From positions 5,594,049 to 5,658,048 of the forward strand of contig JAFMSR010000018.1 in the NCBI GenBank assembly GCA_022818135.1: a stretch of DNA of 64,000 nt, written 5' to 3'. The position numbers and the translations under genes are program-made. The DNA is from Saxidomus purpurata. Lineage: Eukaryota > Mollusca > Bivalvia > Venerida > Veneridae. Shown here one piece after another: positions 44,291 through 55,654 of the stretch; the first letter of the stretch is position 1; each line of letters begins with the position of its first letter. The notes beneath the pieces are model-generated. The model made no database searches. It saw nothing but the letters and a program-made list of their open reading frames with translations, and had not been told where the DNA came from.

Positions 44291-46299
44291 TATATTAGTT
44301 TTGCTTAGAAGTTTTCAATCACTTCAAAGAAATGTATTGTTTCGTAATATGTATTATTACGTACTTCATTATCAGAATATGACACTGTCACTTTCTCCTG
44401 TTTTTTCCAATAAGTTTACTCAAGCTCTTCCTTCAGAGAATAAAACAAAGCAATAATCGCTCTATTCCTTCATTATCGCTTACAAATGACAAGGTCTGTG
44501 AAAGGTGTGGAACAGAATAACTGCAAGTATTTGGTAAACTTTCTCTGGTTGGCAGTAGTTATAAGCGTCTAAATCATCACGATTTATCAAGTGCCTAATT
44601 CACAGACAAGCGCTGTCAAACATTTAAATGCAGTATTGACATTTTGAGATGCAAGTTGTGTGTTTAAATGTATGAGACAAGATTTGAATGGATTTAGATA
44701 ATTGTTATAAAGCAGGAATTCTTAACATACAAAAAAGTAATAGACAGAGCAATAAATGGTCTTAAAAGATACCCTGAGAAGAAACAAACTGCATTTCGGA
44801 GATAAGCTACATGTATGATACATTTAAATAATTTTAGCGAATTTCTTTACATTTCTTATTTTGTTTTCTAACCCTATAATTGTTTAAACTTGTAACACCC
44901 TTCGGTTAGTCACGCAATTTGTCGAGTCACCTCTTATTCCTTCATGATGCAGTACTGTTTGTGTCTACATTTTTGAATAATGTAGCCAAAAGTGATGAGC
45001 AATGATATTGTTTATTACAATTATCGTGGTTCTTTTCGCTGCTCATATTTTCCTTTCATACCTTGTAAAAGGATGACCTTGTGATATATTGGAGTGCGTC
45101 AAGTGGTTTATAGACTCACTTCGTATTCCTGTATTCTTCACACCCTTATACTGTCCGGTCAAGGGCTGAAATGTTTTTGTCGTTCTTTTGTCCTTACTGC
45201 TGACAAAAACAACGACAGATAAGGTTATTCAGTATATTTGAATATTTATAGATGTTCAAATTCCCAAACGAGTACAGACAAAGTACGTTATGAATTTTGT
45301 CTGAATGCATGATATCATCGCTAAAAACAGACAAGAAGCTAATCTGAAGCTGCACGAAAGCTAAAGGTCATAAAAATTTGGAGGAGATTCAATGTGACAG
45401 TATTTGATGTTGTAAAAGATGACATTTTGTTAAGTATCTTGTTCATAGAGTATTAGATTTCCATTTTCTGGTCAAGTCCCTTCTCGATAAAGTGTGTGCA
45501 TTATCTTTGATAAATAGTTTAAGTCTAGAACATTTGGGGACTCAGTGTCTGTTCGCTGTTCTGAATCCCTTTGGTACCGTCGTACTCAACAGGTTTAGAA
45601 ACGCAAAAGTGGCAAAATATTAATTTTAACAGTGTTATCGTGTTTCAAATTAATTCAAATTTCAGACACAACAAAAACAATACAAAATTGAATTCTTGTA
45701 AAAGTTTCAATAATTCATCGCAAAAAATGACTTATTAATAAATAGAAATAAAAACAATAGCGTCATTCAAATAAAAATGTTCAACAGGGGAAATCTTTGC
45801 GTTTCTAAACCTGTTAAGTGTATAATCCGTTCTATGTTTGGTCATATTCAAAAGGATAAACAGTAATCATAGGATACGATTTCTGTTTTCATACGATAAA
45901 TATACTCTCTGGTTAGTTATGACAAGCGAAACAAAAACACAACTTTGAGTGTCAGATATAATATTCATTTATATCACTAAAGGTAAAAGCTGACTGTTCT
46001 TGTCAGTAAAAACCGTGAGTGGCAAATCATTTCAAATATTCTTTAGTGCGGGAATATCTTCTAACCAACAAGCATGACATAATCTCTGCTTATGAAAAGG
46101 AAACAGTTTACAGCTGGAAGCACTGCATTTAATTCCAGCAAAACCGTAGCCACAATCAGTGCATGTGTAGTCATCTTTTAATCATGATTAATTAATCAAG
46201 ATATTTCAATATACAGATTTTCCAATAATAAAACGAATATTTACTTTTCTTTTTCCATTACGCACTCACTAGGGCCGACATAATGACGCTATTTGTATC
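44291..46299. other. Non-coding stretch with internally paralogous patches
   Basis: 45230-45420 resembles 46900-47060 (GAGATTCAATGTGACAG, AAAACAGACAAG), and 45895-46060 resembles 47840-47990 (GTCAGATATAAT, GACTGTTCTTGTCAG, ATATTCTTTAG), so an old tandem duplication of about 1.6-1.9 kb is likely. TTTGCGTTTCTAAACCTGTT at about 45797-45816 is the inverse of AACAGGTTTAGAAACGCAAA at 45589-45608. No gene seen. Confidence 0.4.
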
Positions 46300-48000
46300 A
46301 TCTCTAGTAGACTGAAAATCCAGTTTGTAGCACCGTCCATTACCCATGCTTTGAAATATTCAATGTTTTTATTTTGCACGAGACTGATATTACTGAGCTC
46401 TCTGACCGTAGAGGTAAACAGTTATATAGATTGACTGAGAAAGAGCGCTTGAACAGTACACTTGTTACGTTATTCCCGGAGAAGACGCTAAAAAAGCAGC
46501 TTGCTTTCGCGCCAATATAAGTTTTTCGATATTCGCAGTAGCTTTTTTCACTCGAATTTTAATACGCGCGAATGTGTTTTGCCTTATTTCAGAAACAGGA
46601 CCTTTTGCATTCGTAATAACTTTGTTTGATAAAGAAGCGGAAGTTAATACCTGCGAATCAGTACAAAAGCGAACATTAATTATCGCTAACAAAAATGGTT
46701 TACAGTTTATTATATCGACACAGGTGTTTAAAAGTATTACGTTTTCAGCATTATGTTATAAAAAACAATATTTCGTCCTACATTACAATGATTTTCTTTT
46801 TCTGAGGTCATTATTTATAAAGAAAGAAGAAAATCTAGGTATGAATGTTTCTCACAACAAATATGAGCCTAATTTAACTTATTTGGGAGAATTATTGACA
46901 TTCAAGATCCCCAGAGAATACCACTAAAGTGCGTAATAAATCTTCTCTAAAGAACAAACATTATTTGAAAAATGTCATAGTGAAACAGATGCGAGGCTGG
47001 TACAATGTTACTCGAAGGCAAATCGTAAAGAAGAGTAAAGGAGATTCAATGTAATATATAATTAAAGTTGCAAAAGTTGGTATACGTATATAAGATTTAT
47101 AGAAGTTTGAACTCAGCACTGCTTGAACAAATATAATTTTCCTCTGCAAACTTTATTGCGCATAGTGTCTATTGCTAGCACGTCACACGACATGCTTGAT
47201 AAAATGTCCGATGGGCATTAGAACGCTGATTTTGAATACATGTTTTTATTTTCATCATAAAGTTCTAAAATTCCGATTTGATATATATAAACCTAACAAT
47301 TAAAATATAAGACATGCATTTAAACTCATTCAACGAAAATGTTATGAAGTAGCTTATTACGTATCGACTTACCTGTAGACCAGAAGTGAAGAGTCTTGGA
47401 GTCATGGAACTGTGGGTATGTGGTTAGAATCTCACGTAAGGCAGTACTTTTCCAACTTTTGACGTACCTTTTCAAGGTTCTTGTTCATGGAATCCTCGAG
47501 AAAAATTTGTACGACCGGATAAATGCGATTACTCGTTTATGCTTCTGAAGTGAAGACAAATTTATATTTTGTGATTTATATTTTTGCTTTGCGGTAAACG
47601 GTGATCCAACCTCGACATTTCATTCTGCAAAACTATCAGTCATTTACAATATACCATAACATATGATAAAGAAATGCCGATCCCCGTCACATTGAAGGGA
47701 TCATTATTAAATAACTAACGAAAATGCATACTTAGTTCCATACTTTCCTACATGTATTATAATGTATTTAAAATGAAACAGGGGTTGGGTAAGTTGAGTT
47801 ATGTACATACTGTTTTACTTTGATTAATGTCTAAAATAGGTCTATTTTGTGACAGACGTAACAAGAAAACCCATTTTAACTGTCAGATATTATGTATATT
47901 TTTTATCTCCATGGAAATAAAAGCAGACAGTTCTTGTCAGCGAATATAATGGTCAATTATTTCAAGATATTCTCTAGAGCGAGAAAGCCAAGCGTTTTTA
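46300..48000 (+). repeat. Inverted paralogous block, left member
   Basis: Segments match the complement of 55770-58650 in reversed order: 46320-46415 with 58546-58640 (CAGTTTGT...CACCGTCCATTA, then CTCTGACC..AGAGGTAAACA); 46800-47060 with 57530-57760; 47180-47215 with 56985-57020 (ATGTC(C/T)GATGGGCAT); 47840-47950 with 55790-55905. Diverged but collinear. At 47373 the minus strand has a good donor (CTACAG/GTAAGT) after an 11-codon ATG frame. Confidence 0.6.
46465..46710. repeat. GCGAA-rich dispersed repeat
   Basis: TTTCGCGCCAATATAAG, TTCACTCGAATTTTAATACG, CGCGAATGTG, TACCTGCGAATCAGTACAAA and a final AAATGGTTTACAGTTTATTA show the spaced CGCGAA/GCGAAC pattern that I recall from a repeat common in marine invertebrate genomes. 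Both strands stay open across it (75 and 117 codons) because it lacks stops. Presence within only one member of the paralogous block indicates later insertion. Confidence 0.45.
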
Positions 48001-49099
48001 GCAAACACTGTACAATCAGTAGTTATATCACATGTCACGATGATAGTTAGGTTGTTATACTGGGTAATTATGTCAGTTGGCCTTGTTCCTTGCAAAAGCT
48101 TAGGATGCCTAATTAACCTACGATATGAAGTAGTGAAAATGGGCTAGTCCAACTATTCATTTGGACACTACCATTTATTGATCAAAGGGTGTTCATTCAA
48201 ACTTTAAAACCTTGAGCTGTCACCAAAGGTGACTAGTTATTCCTGCAAAGCCGACTGGATAGAAAACGGACAATAGTGAAACTACAAACGCTTTCTTATG
48301 CTTATCCGGCTTTAAAAGTGTTAACGTTTTCCAAGATGCTTAATACTCGAATTGAACTATAATGTACCTACACTACTGAACAACTCACATATTAAACGCA
48401 ACAATTTCAACATGCATCTGGTAAATTGCCTATTTATGCAACCTAAGAATGTTATTATTATACGATATACAAAGTAGCCATGCTATGTATAACCATACAT
48501 ATGCATATATTCCTAGTCATACTGCTTTCCACTATTATACACGTTGTCATCCTGACAACCATAACTGGATTTGTACTTTAAAATGCGCTCTCTAGGATTT
48601 ATTGATGAAAAATTCTAAATAATTTAAATGTATAGCTTTAAGCTTCATAAAATACTTAATAATGTATGCCCCCTGGGCTGTGTATTTCCATAGAATAAAG
48701 AGTTTTGTTATTGTTTTTTATACACTTGAAGTTATTGCGACGTATTTGGTGCGAAACTATATTTTACTGTCTTCATTACAAACATAAATGCAATAATAAA
48801 AACCATTAGATTCAAAAGCAACGTCATATATTGCAATAAACTAGAATGTATGACACGTTTTACTATTTTATTCTCCTAACCATGAATTTAAAAGTTAACA
48901 TGTGTGCTACTCTACTTAATCGTCAATAATTATTAAATATCTTTGAATAATATATCATAAATATCTTTAATGTACATTTAGATGTCTCTGAAATCGAAGT
49001 GTCATGCCTGTTTCAAATATGGTATGATTTTTTCAGTTTCCATGTTTCGGACATCTAGTCTTTTCTTTTTAAGAATCAAGTAAATCTAACTTCCTCAAG
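48001..49099. other. Non-coding stretch
   Basis: Contains the third, weakest copy of the 170-bp repeat (48618-48840). Nothing else recognised. Confidence 0.3.
48618..48840. repeat. Dispersed 170-bp repeat, diverged copy 3
   Basis: ATAATTTAAATGTATAGCTT, TATATTTTACTGTCTTCATTACAAAC and AAAGCAACGTCATATATTG parallel 30150-30365 in order. Confidence 0.4.
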
Positions 49100-49475
49100 T
49101 AGATTCAATGTGTTCGGATGTATCTCTAGCATTAGTATACAAATGTAAGAATTAAATTAAGAATTGAGCAAACAAACTAAAGTCTTTATGAAGTTGCTTG
49201 TTTTTTCTGCAGGAGCAAGCAAAGTAAAATTAACAAGTAATTACATAAATTTGTCTGTGATAGGGTATTGTAAATATGCGAATATTTACAAGTTGTGAGT
49301 GTCATGACTTGTAAAATTGTTACCAAAGGGACAATTCTTCGTTTTGCAATTAAGCAGACTTTGCGCAGGCAAATAAAAGTTGCCCAATATTTTGTTTCAT
49401 CGTGTGCTTAATCGGACGTAAAATATTTCTTCCTGGAGATTTACGACACACATGGACATTGTCTTTTATTAGGAT
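49100..49475 (+). repeat. Inverted repeat, left arm
   Basis: Complementary to 50215-50590: GTTTTTTCTGCAGGA, AAATTTGTCTG, GCGAATATTTACAAGTTGT, AGCAGACTTTG and GGAGATTTACGACACACAT recur inverted in the same order. Arms about 375 bp, spacer about 740 bp, moderate divergence. Confidence 0.75.
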
Positions 49476-50214
49476 GATACGACTCAACTTGTAAAATGAT
49501 TTTTTGTGGTGACTGGTTTAAAACCGTTTCAGAAACTAGAGCTGACTTATAACTAATATGTGAAATAACTAATAAATTGAAACTTAACTAAAACTTAGTG
49601 GATAGTTAGTTTGTTTTCGCAGCTATTTTCCGTTTTTAAACGGTAAATATATGTATAAACATCCATAGAAGTGATACAGTATTGGTTGAGAATATGTTTT
49701 AACATAAAAATCCTATTGAGTAAATGAGTGACATGAAGGTTGACACGAACAAATGTACACTACAACTACGCTTGGCTATATGTCTCTTGCAACACGAAAC
49801 ATGTTAAAGAAAAGGAAGAGATGATATCTTTAAGTGGAACAAACTTTTCAATCGAAATAGCAGTACGTTTTGTGCAAATCTACATTCAAGCCACTCTCTT
49901 GCACAAGGATTTTCATATTATAAGAACTTTTCCACCTATACTGTATCACTTTTTCATAATGCAATACGTGCATTCTCCTTTTATAAACGTTCTACATTTT
50001 CAATACACTTACTATAAATTTATATTTAGTAATTATTCTGTTAGTTATTGCATAAAAAGAAACACATTTCTTTTCAATAATTAGTTCTTATACTTTGTTA
50101 TCAGACGGCTCTCCTGTCTGACATGGTTTTAACCCAGTTACACTCCATGTCATTTTACTTCTTTTATCGTGTCTATACGTCCTACGAATTCTCTTAATAT
50201 AACCCGGGGCAAAC

Positions 50215-50590
50215 AGAAAATGAAAGACAATGTCCAAGTGTGTCGTAAATCTCCTAGAAATTACACCAGAACATGCATACTGAGGGAGGAAATATTGGAC
50301 GAGTTTTATTTGTCTACACAAAGTCTGCTAAATTGCAAATTTGAAAACTGTCGCTTGGGGCATAAAACAAATGAACGAGTTATTGCATGAACAACTTGTA
50401 AATATTCACATATTTACAGTACTTTATTGCAGACAAATTCATGTGACTGCTTGTTTATTTCATCTCCCATGTTCCTGCAGAAAAAACAACCACCTTCTGT
50501 AAAGAATGTGTATGTCCTTTTATATTCTGTTTGTATTTTTAAGTATTACTAATGCATACAAATACACCCAAACAGATTGACTCCTGTTTT
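50215..50590 (-). repeat. Inverted repeat, right arm
   Basis: Partner of 49100-49475. The spacer (49476-50214) carries a 114-codon frame without splice support and a GACGGCTCTCCTGTCTGAC hairpin near 50103-50122. Confidence 0.75.
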
Positions 50591-50640
50591 TTGAAATTAT
50601 TTGCTCACCTGGCACAAAGTGCCAGAGTGAGCTATTAGGA

Positions 50641-50690
50641 TCGTCCGTCGTCCGTCCGTCTGTCCGTCCGTCTGTCCGTCCGACCACCAT
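50641..50690. repeat. (CCGT)n microsatellite
   Basis: GTCCGTCGTCCGTCCGTCTG and further CCGT units, at the position where this element family typically carries it. Confidence 0.9.
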
Positions 50691-51161
50691 TTCCTTCAAA
50701 CGACATCTCTTCTGAAACCACTATGCCAATGTTGATGATATTTTGCAGGGATGTACCTTGCATGAAGCTCTATTAAAGTTCTTCAAAGAATTCCATTCCA
50801 TGCAGAACTCTGGTTGATATGGCAACAAATAGGAAAAGCTTTAAAAATCTTCTTCTCTGAAACCACAAGGCCTAGAGCTTAGAAATTTGGCATGTAGCAT
50901 TGTCTAGTGGACTTCTACCAAGATGTTCAAATTATGACCCCCGGGTCAAAATTGGCCTTTCCCCGCGGGTGGTCACTTAGTTTTGCATTGGCTTATATAG
51001 AAAAAAACTTTAAAATCTTCTCTGAAACCACAAGGCCTAGAGCTTAGACATATGGCATGTAGCATTGGCTAGTGGACCTCTACCAAGATTGTTCAAATTA
51101 TAACCCCCGGATAAAAATTGACCCCGCACGGGGGTCACTTAGTTTTTCATAGCCTAATATA

Positions 51162-53106
51162 TAGAATAGAATAGAATATTTTTATTTCCAATTAATGGAC
51201 CCTCTCGGGTATAAAATCAATGCAAAGACAAACACACATAGCACATTTTAAACAATTACATATATGATTTGTTTGATTGTAGAACAACAAAAAAGCATGC
51301 TTCATAATATTCTATAGTAATAGTTATAACATAACTCAAGATTTGAAATCCTCTGTATGTTATACAAAGAGTAAAAAGACAAAACAATATGAGGTAAATA
51401 AACATAGTCATAGAAAATATTCACCCTTTGTAATGTCAGGTTAATTTAAGTTATAGTTGGTATAATATCCTTTTCAGCGCCGCCATCCTCCAACAAACAA
51501 CAAAGCATTGTTTATTAGATGGTGAACGGTGCTGGAACGCACATTATTCCATAAATATGAACATATTAAATATACATTTATTTGTGCATGGAGATATGGT
51601 TTTAAACTCTTCTATCAAAATTTTGTGACAAAAAAGATGCAAATTCTTGTAACAATTCGGTGTTTTCCAATGTAATTATCCAATGAAATAATTGTTTGTA
51701 ATGATATTATTATTTGTAAAACAGATGCAATTACTTTTTGTCTAAGATCTTTGTTAACAGAACATTCGGTCAAAAAGTGCATTTCATTTTCTATAACATT
51801 GCATGTGGAACAGAGTCTTAAGTGTCTGTCTATATTTTTGTATCTACCTGTTTCAATTTTTAAACTATGTGAACTAATTCTAAATTTGCAAATGATTTGT
51901 CTTTGTCTGAACTGGGTGAGAGATAAATATTTTTCTCTTTTAAAGACGTTTTAAAGCCGAAATATGTATCCAATTTTCCGTTGTTCAAAAAAGTGTCTCT
52001 ATCATTATTCCATTTTTCAATATAGTTATTAGTCATACGTTGTACAATGATGTTTGATAACTCTATTGATGAAATGCTTTTTAAATCCTGTATATTAATA
52101 TTCAAAGTTTGAAGCAAATATGTTGCACAAGAAAACCACGAAGACACATTAATAAGATGCAGGTTTTCAGATGTTTTGAATGCATTTAACAGTAAGTTGT
52201 TTGAAGTATTAATTAATCGATGCAAGTATTTTAACAGATAAGTGACAATACATATAAATCTGCCTGTCTCTGACAATACTGCTATATTTGAACTCTTCTT
52301 TGAAACCTACTATGACAGTCTGAAAATATTCCACCGAAAGCGTGCACATTCATATAGAGAATGTTATCAACCAAGTCTTCAGAGGCTATGATGTAATCGA
52401 CTGTGCTTGACCCATTAGATTTGTAACATGTGAAATTTCCGTATAAATCTCCAAGTGTTCTGCCGTTCAATATTCGCATTTGAGATGCAATGCACATATG
52501 AAGTAATTTCCTACCGCGTGTGTCTATTTTGGTGTCTTTATTCCTCCTTTTTAAAAGCTGCATATCATTTATGTATTTTCCGTCATGTTGTATATGGTCA
52601 TCCTCATCATCCTTGATGTAGTCCAAAGCATTACCTGTACTAGCATTTAAGTCTCCGCAAAGAAGTACTTTTCCGTATTTCTGGTAGTTCGATATTTCTT
52701 TTTCTATATCCTCTAAGATTTCGTGTCCATTATCATGTGATGAGTTTGCAGGAAGTACATATGCTTAACATATGTAAATGTCCTTGTCCATGCTGAAATA
52801 CTCTTTTTTTAATCTGATCCATTGATATTCAGAACTTGACGCATGTAAAACCGAACAAGCCCGTTTTAATTCCTTTTTCAAAAGTATACGAAGGCCTCCG
52901 AAAAATCGACCGTTTCCTGACTCGTTCCTACAATTTGAGTGGTATATGTAATTATCTACATGCACTATGTCTTTCTTGGACAAATTTGTTTCGCTTAGTA
53001 ATATAATATCATGCTGTTCTATGGCTTTAATAAAATCAGGGTTCTTAAGTTTATCATTTTGTTTTGACTTGAGTCCACCAACATTCCATTCACATATTGA
53101 AAGTTA
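51162..53106 (-). pseudogene. Nested LINE with endonuclease and C-terminal tail but no reverse transcriptase
   Basis: Minus-strand order: EWNVGGLKSKQNDKLKNP and LLSETN (APE-type endonuclease start and catalytic Glu region), GGLRILLKK, a stop at about 52762, then LLCGDLNAS (the D-x-N motif), GRKLLHMCIASQMRILNGRT, GSSTVDYIIASE and FSDCHSRFQ (the SDH-type end). Straight after it, from 52276, come LSETGRFICIVTYLLKYLHR and later KFRISSHSLKIETGRY, RLCSTC and EMHFLTECS, which belong to the far C-terminus of ORF2. The whole reverse transcriptase core is missing at this junction. The 3' end is (ATTCT)n at about 51164-51185. A possible target duplication is TAATATA on both sides. Confidence 0.8.
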
Positions 53107-53402
53107 AACTTTCACTTAATATAGGAAAAACTTTAAAAATCTTCTTCTCTGAAACCACAAGGCCTAGAGCTTAGATATTTGGCATGTAGCATTGCCTAGT
53201 AGACCTCTTCAAAGTTTGTTCAAATTATGCCCCTAGGGTCAAAATTGGCCTTTCCCTGGGGGTGGGGGGGTGGGGGTCATTTGTTTTACAAAGGTGTATA
53301 TAGGAAAACCTATTTGGTATATAACATTGTCTAGTGATCTTCCACCAGGCAAGTGGACTTGTACCAAGGTGAGCGATATAGGGCCATCTTGGCCATCTTG
53401 TT

Positions 53403-55432
53403 CTAGATGTATTTGAAAAATTGTTCTAGTTCGAAAATATGATATTTGGTTTAACCACTATGCAATAGTGTATGTTGTATAGCAGCAAGCACTAAGTGTA
53501 TTTAAATTCTGTCTTATACATTACATGTGTATATACAATTTATGAGGTTAATTGTTGGTTAACCAACACATTTGCGACAACAGGTTTGTTTTTCCATGAA
53601 GTAGCATTCATTTTAACTCTCAATTTATTTTTTTCAAGCAAAGAGCAGATAAGCGGTAATGATAAAACGAATAATAAATTTTATAATAGAGTGCCATTAA
53701 GGCTAAGCTACCAATGTACAATACACGAATATTAAATGTACTGTACAGTGTATATGTTGATTTTGGTATCAAAATGATCAGGATTTACAGTAGATTTTCG
53801 AATAGTATTTAAGGATTTGTGTAATGCAATTTCATTCAATATTTAAAGAAAATTCATTTATTCAAACTTGTAATTTTTGCTAAATGTCAAATCTTTTCAA
53901 CTCAAAGCCATATATAATTTCTGCTCAAGGAAATAGTTTAATTGTTCGGGTATTAATTATGAAACATTTTTATTCACATCACTGATTGGCCACCATACTC
54001 AAACAATGACTTTACTAGCTGAAGGCTTACCCAGGCTGCCATGCAATCACTTTGAAGTTAAATCTTTTTTGTTTTGATTTGTTGTTAAATTTTTATTGTT
54101 AAATGAGTTAATAACTTCCTAAGTGACAGATCTAACCTTACAGAACTATTGACATATAAACCTCAGAATTTTATAGATTCATGATCAATATTCAGAAATA
54201 CTTAAATTATCTTACTTACTCTGTGTTTTAAAACTTTGTGTACTTAGTGAAAGACTGGACATTTTCTAATTCTTTGTGACTCTTAAAAATATATGGACTG
54301 TGTAAATCTATGTGACATTCTCAGTGATTTATTTAAATGAACTAATAGATTTACATAACATGCAGAGTGTCTTACTTGGAACTTAATTAAAAAAGAACTC
54401 TTCCACCTAATATTACTTTGAAATTCCCCGTAACTTAAACATTAAGAACGACGCTTCTCAATATAAACGTTACAGCAGTATAACACACATGTTAACTTTC
54501 ACCCTTAGAAAAATAAAAGAGTACAGCCAGTCAATTCTTCTAGTTTATTTCACAACTTGACGCTGTTTTTGAATTTAATGCGTTTGCCTATACCATTCTG
54601 GTTTGTTATGAAGACAATAAAATTCAGTTTCGCACTTTACTCGGCGCATTAACGGTGTCCGGGGAACTGAAAAGGCAGTTGAATGCTCCATCATCAAGAG
54701 AAAATACAAAGATAAGGAGCATATATTACACGAACATTTAAATTATTTAGAAGTATGTTATCATTAATCCCCAGTTTTTGCCAGGAATCTCAGCGCATTA
54801 CAAAGTATATGCCAGTGCCGCTGGTAGAAATGAAAACGTGCATGATATTGGAAATATGGGAGAATGATCGTATTCAGCAAAGCATGACTTCTTTGCACAT
54901 TTAACATTCACACTTTATTTTATACTGTTTGAAATTGTTGAGTTTGCACAATATGAAGTATTTTCATATTAAGTATAGCCACCTCAAGCTAGGCAGCGAC
55001 CGTGGCCAAATTACATGATAATCCGAGATAAACAACATGAATTTGACCTTTTCGTGGACTATACAGTGCTTGCTGAATACCGTATTGTTTCGCGCTCGAG
55101 AGAATATCTCTTTAAAGGTGGTCAATTACTTTTAAGCAACATTTTATGACAATTTTTACTTTTTGTTTATTCTGTTAGAGATTAATTTAATGAACAAAAA
55201 GACCCATTACATTGAGTTAGATCCCTATCAGAAATTTACTTTTATTAATTTTTATGAAATTTTGTTATTACTCCCTCTTTAATATGAAGGTATTTAAAAC
55301 GCTGAGTATTTCTTTTTTATTTCAATATAATTTCTACTTTTCTTTGAATTGGAGAGATTTACCAATATCTTAACTTCTGAACCAAAATGCAAGTTTTAAA
55401 CCTACGTGTAGCTTCTGAATTGATTTATTCCA
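53403..55432. other. AT-rich non-coding stretch
   Basis: One 79-codon frame (53496-53735) without support. No repeat of the window's families noticed. Confidence 0.3.
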
Positions 55433-55462
55433 ACCTATCTTGGGTGCGCACCCAAGATAGGT
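55433..55462. repeat. Perfect 30-bp palindrome
   Basis: ACCTATCTTGGGTGC joined directly to its exact complement GCACCCAAGATAGGT, no loop. A related hairpin lies 166 bp further on. Confidence 0.95.
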
Positions 55463-55628
55463 AAAGGGAGGTAATAATATCTTTTCAAACCTGAATTTCT
55501 AATGAATTCCATCTAAATATATAATATTTAATGCAAATATTTCACAAATATAATATAATAGGTCTTATATTTATATCTTTCTGCAGGCAAAGTATGTGTA
55601 TTAAATTTTTACTTATGAGAAAATAACT

Positions 55629-55654
55629 CTATCTTGGTTGGGCAACCAAGATAG
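55629..55654. repeat. 26-bp hairpin related to the 55433 palindrome
   Basis: CTATCTTGGTTG/CAACCAAGATAG with a two-base centre. The shared core CTATCTTGG suggests the two hairpins are the ends of one 222-bp element. Confidence 0.9.

Larger units (their letters stand above)
50604..53402 (+). mobile_element. AGCTCACCTG-type element split by a nested LINE
   Basis: Begins TGCTCACCTGGCACAAAGTG and GCCAGAGTGAGC, a perfect opening hairpin, then GATCGTCCGTC and a (CCGT)n tract. Modules of about 165 bp with CTTCTCTGAAACCACAAGGC and AGAGCTTAGA are broken at about 51162 and resume at about 53107. It closes AGGTGAGCGATATAGGGCCA plus TCTTGGCCATCTTGTT. The two parts together give a normal-length element. 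Confidence 0.85.

Noticed and set aside
46465..46927. Overlapping 75- and 117-codon frames as genes
   Set aside because: They lie in the GCGAA-rich dispersed repeat, which lacks stops on both strands, and no domain is visible.
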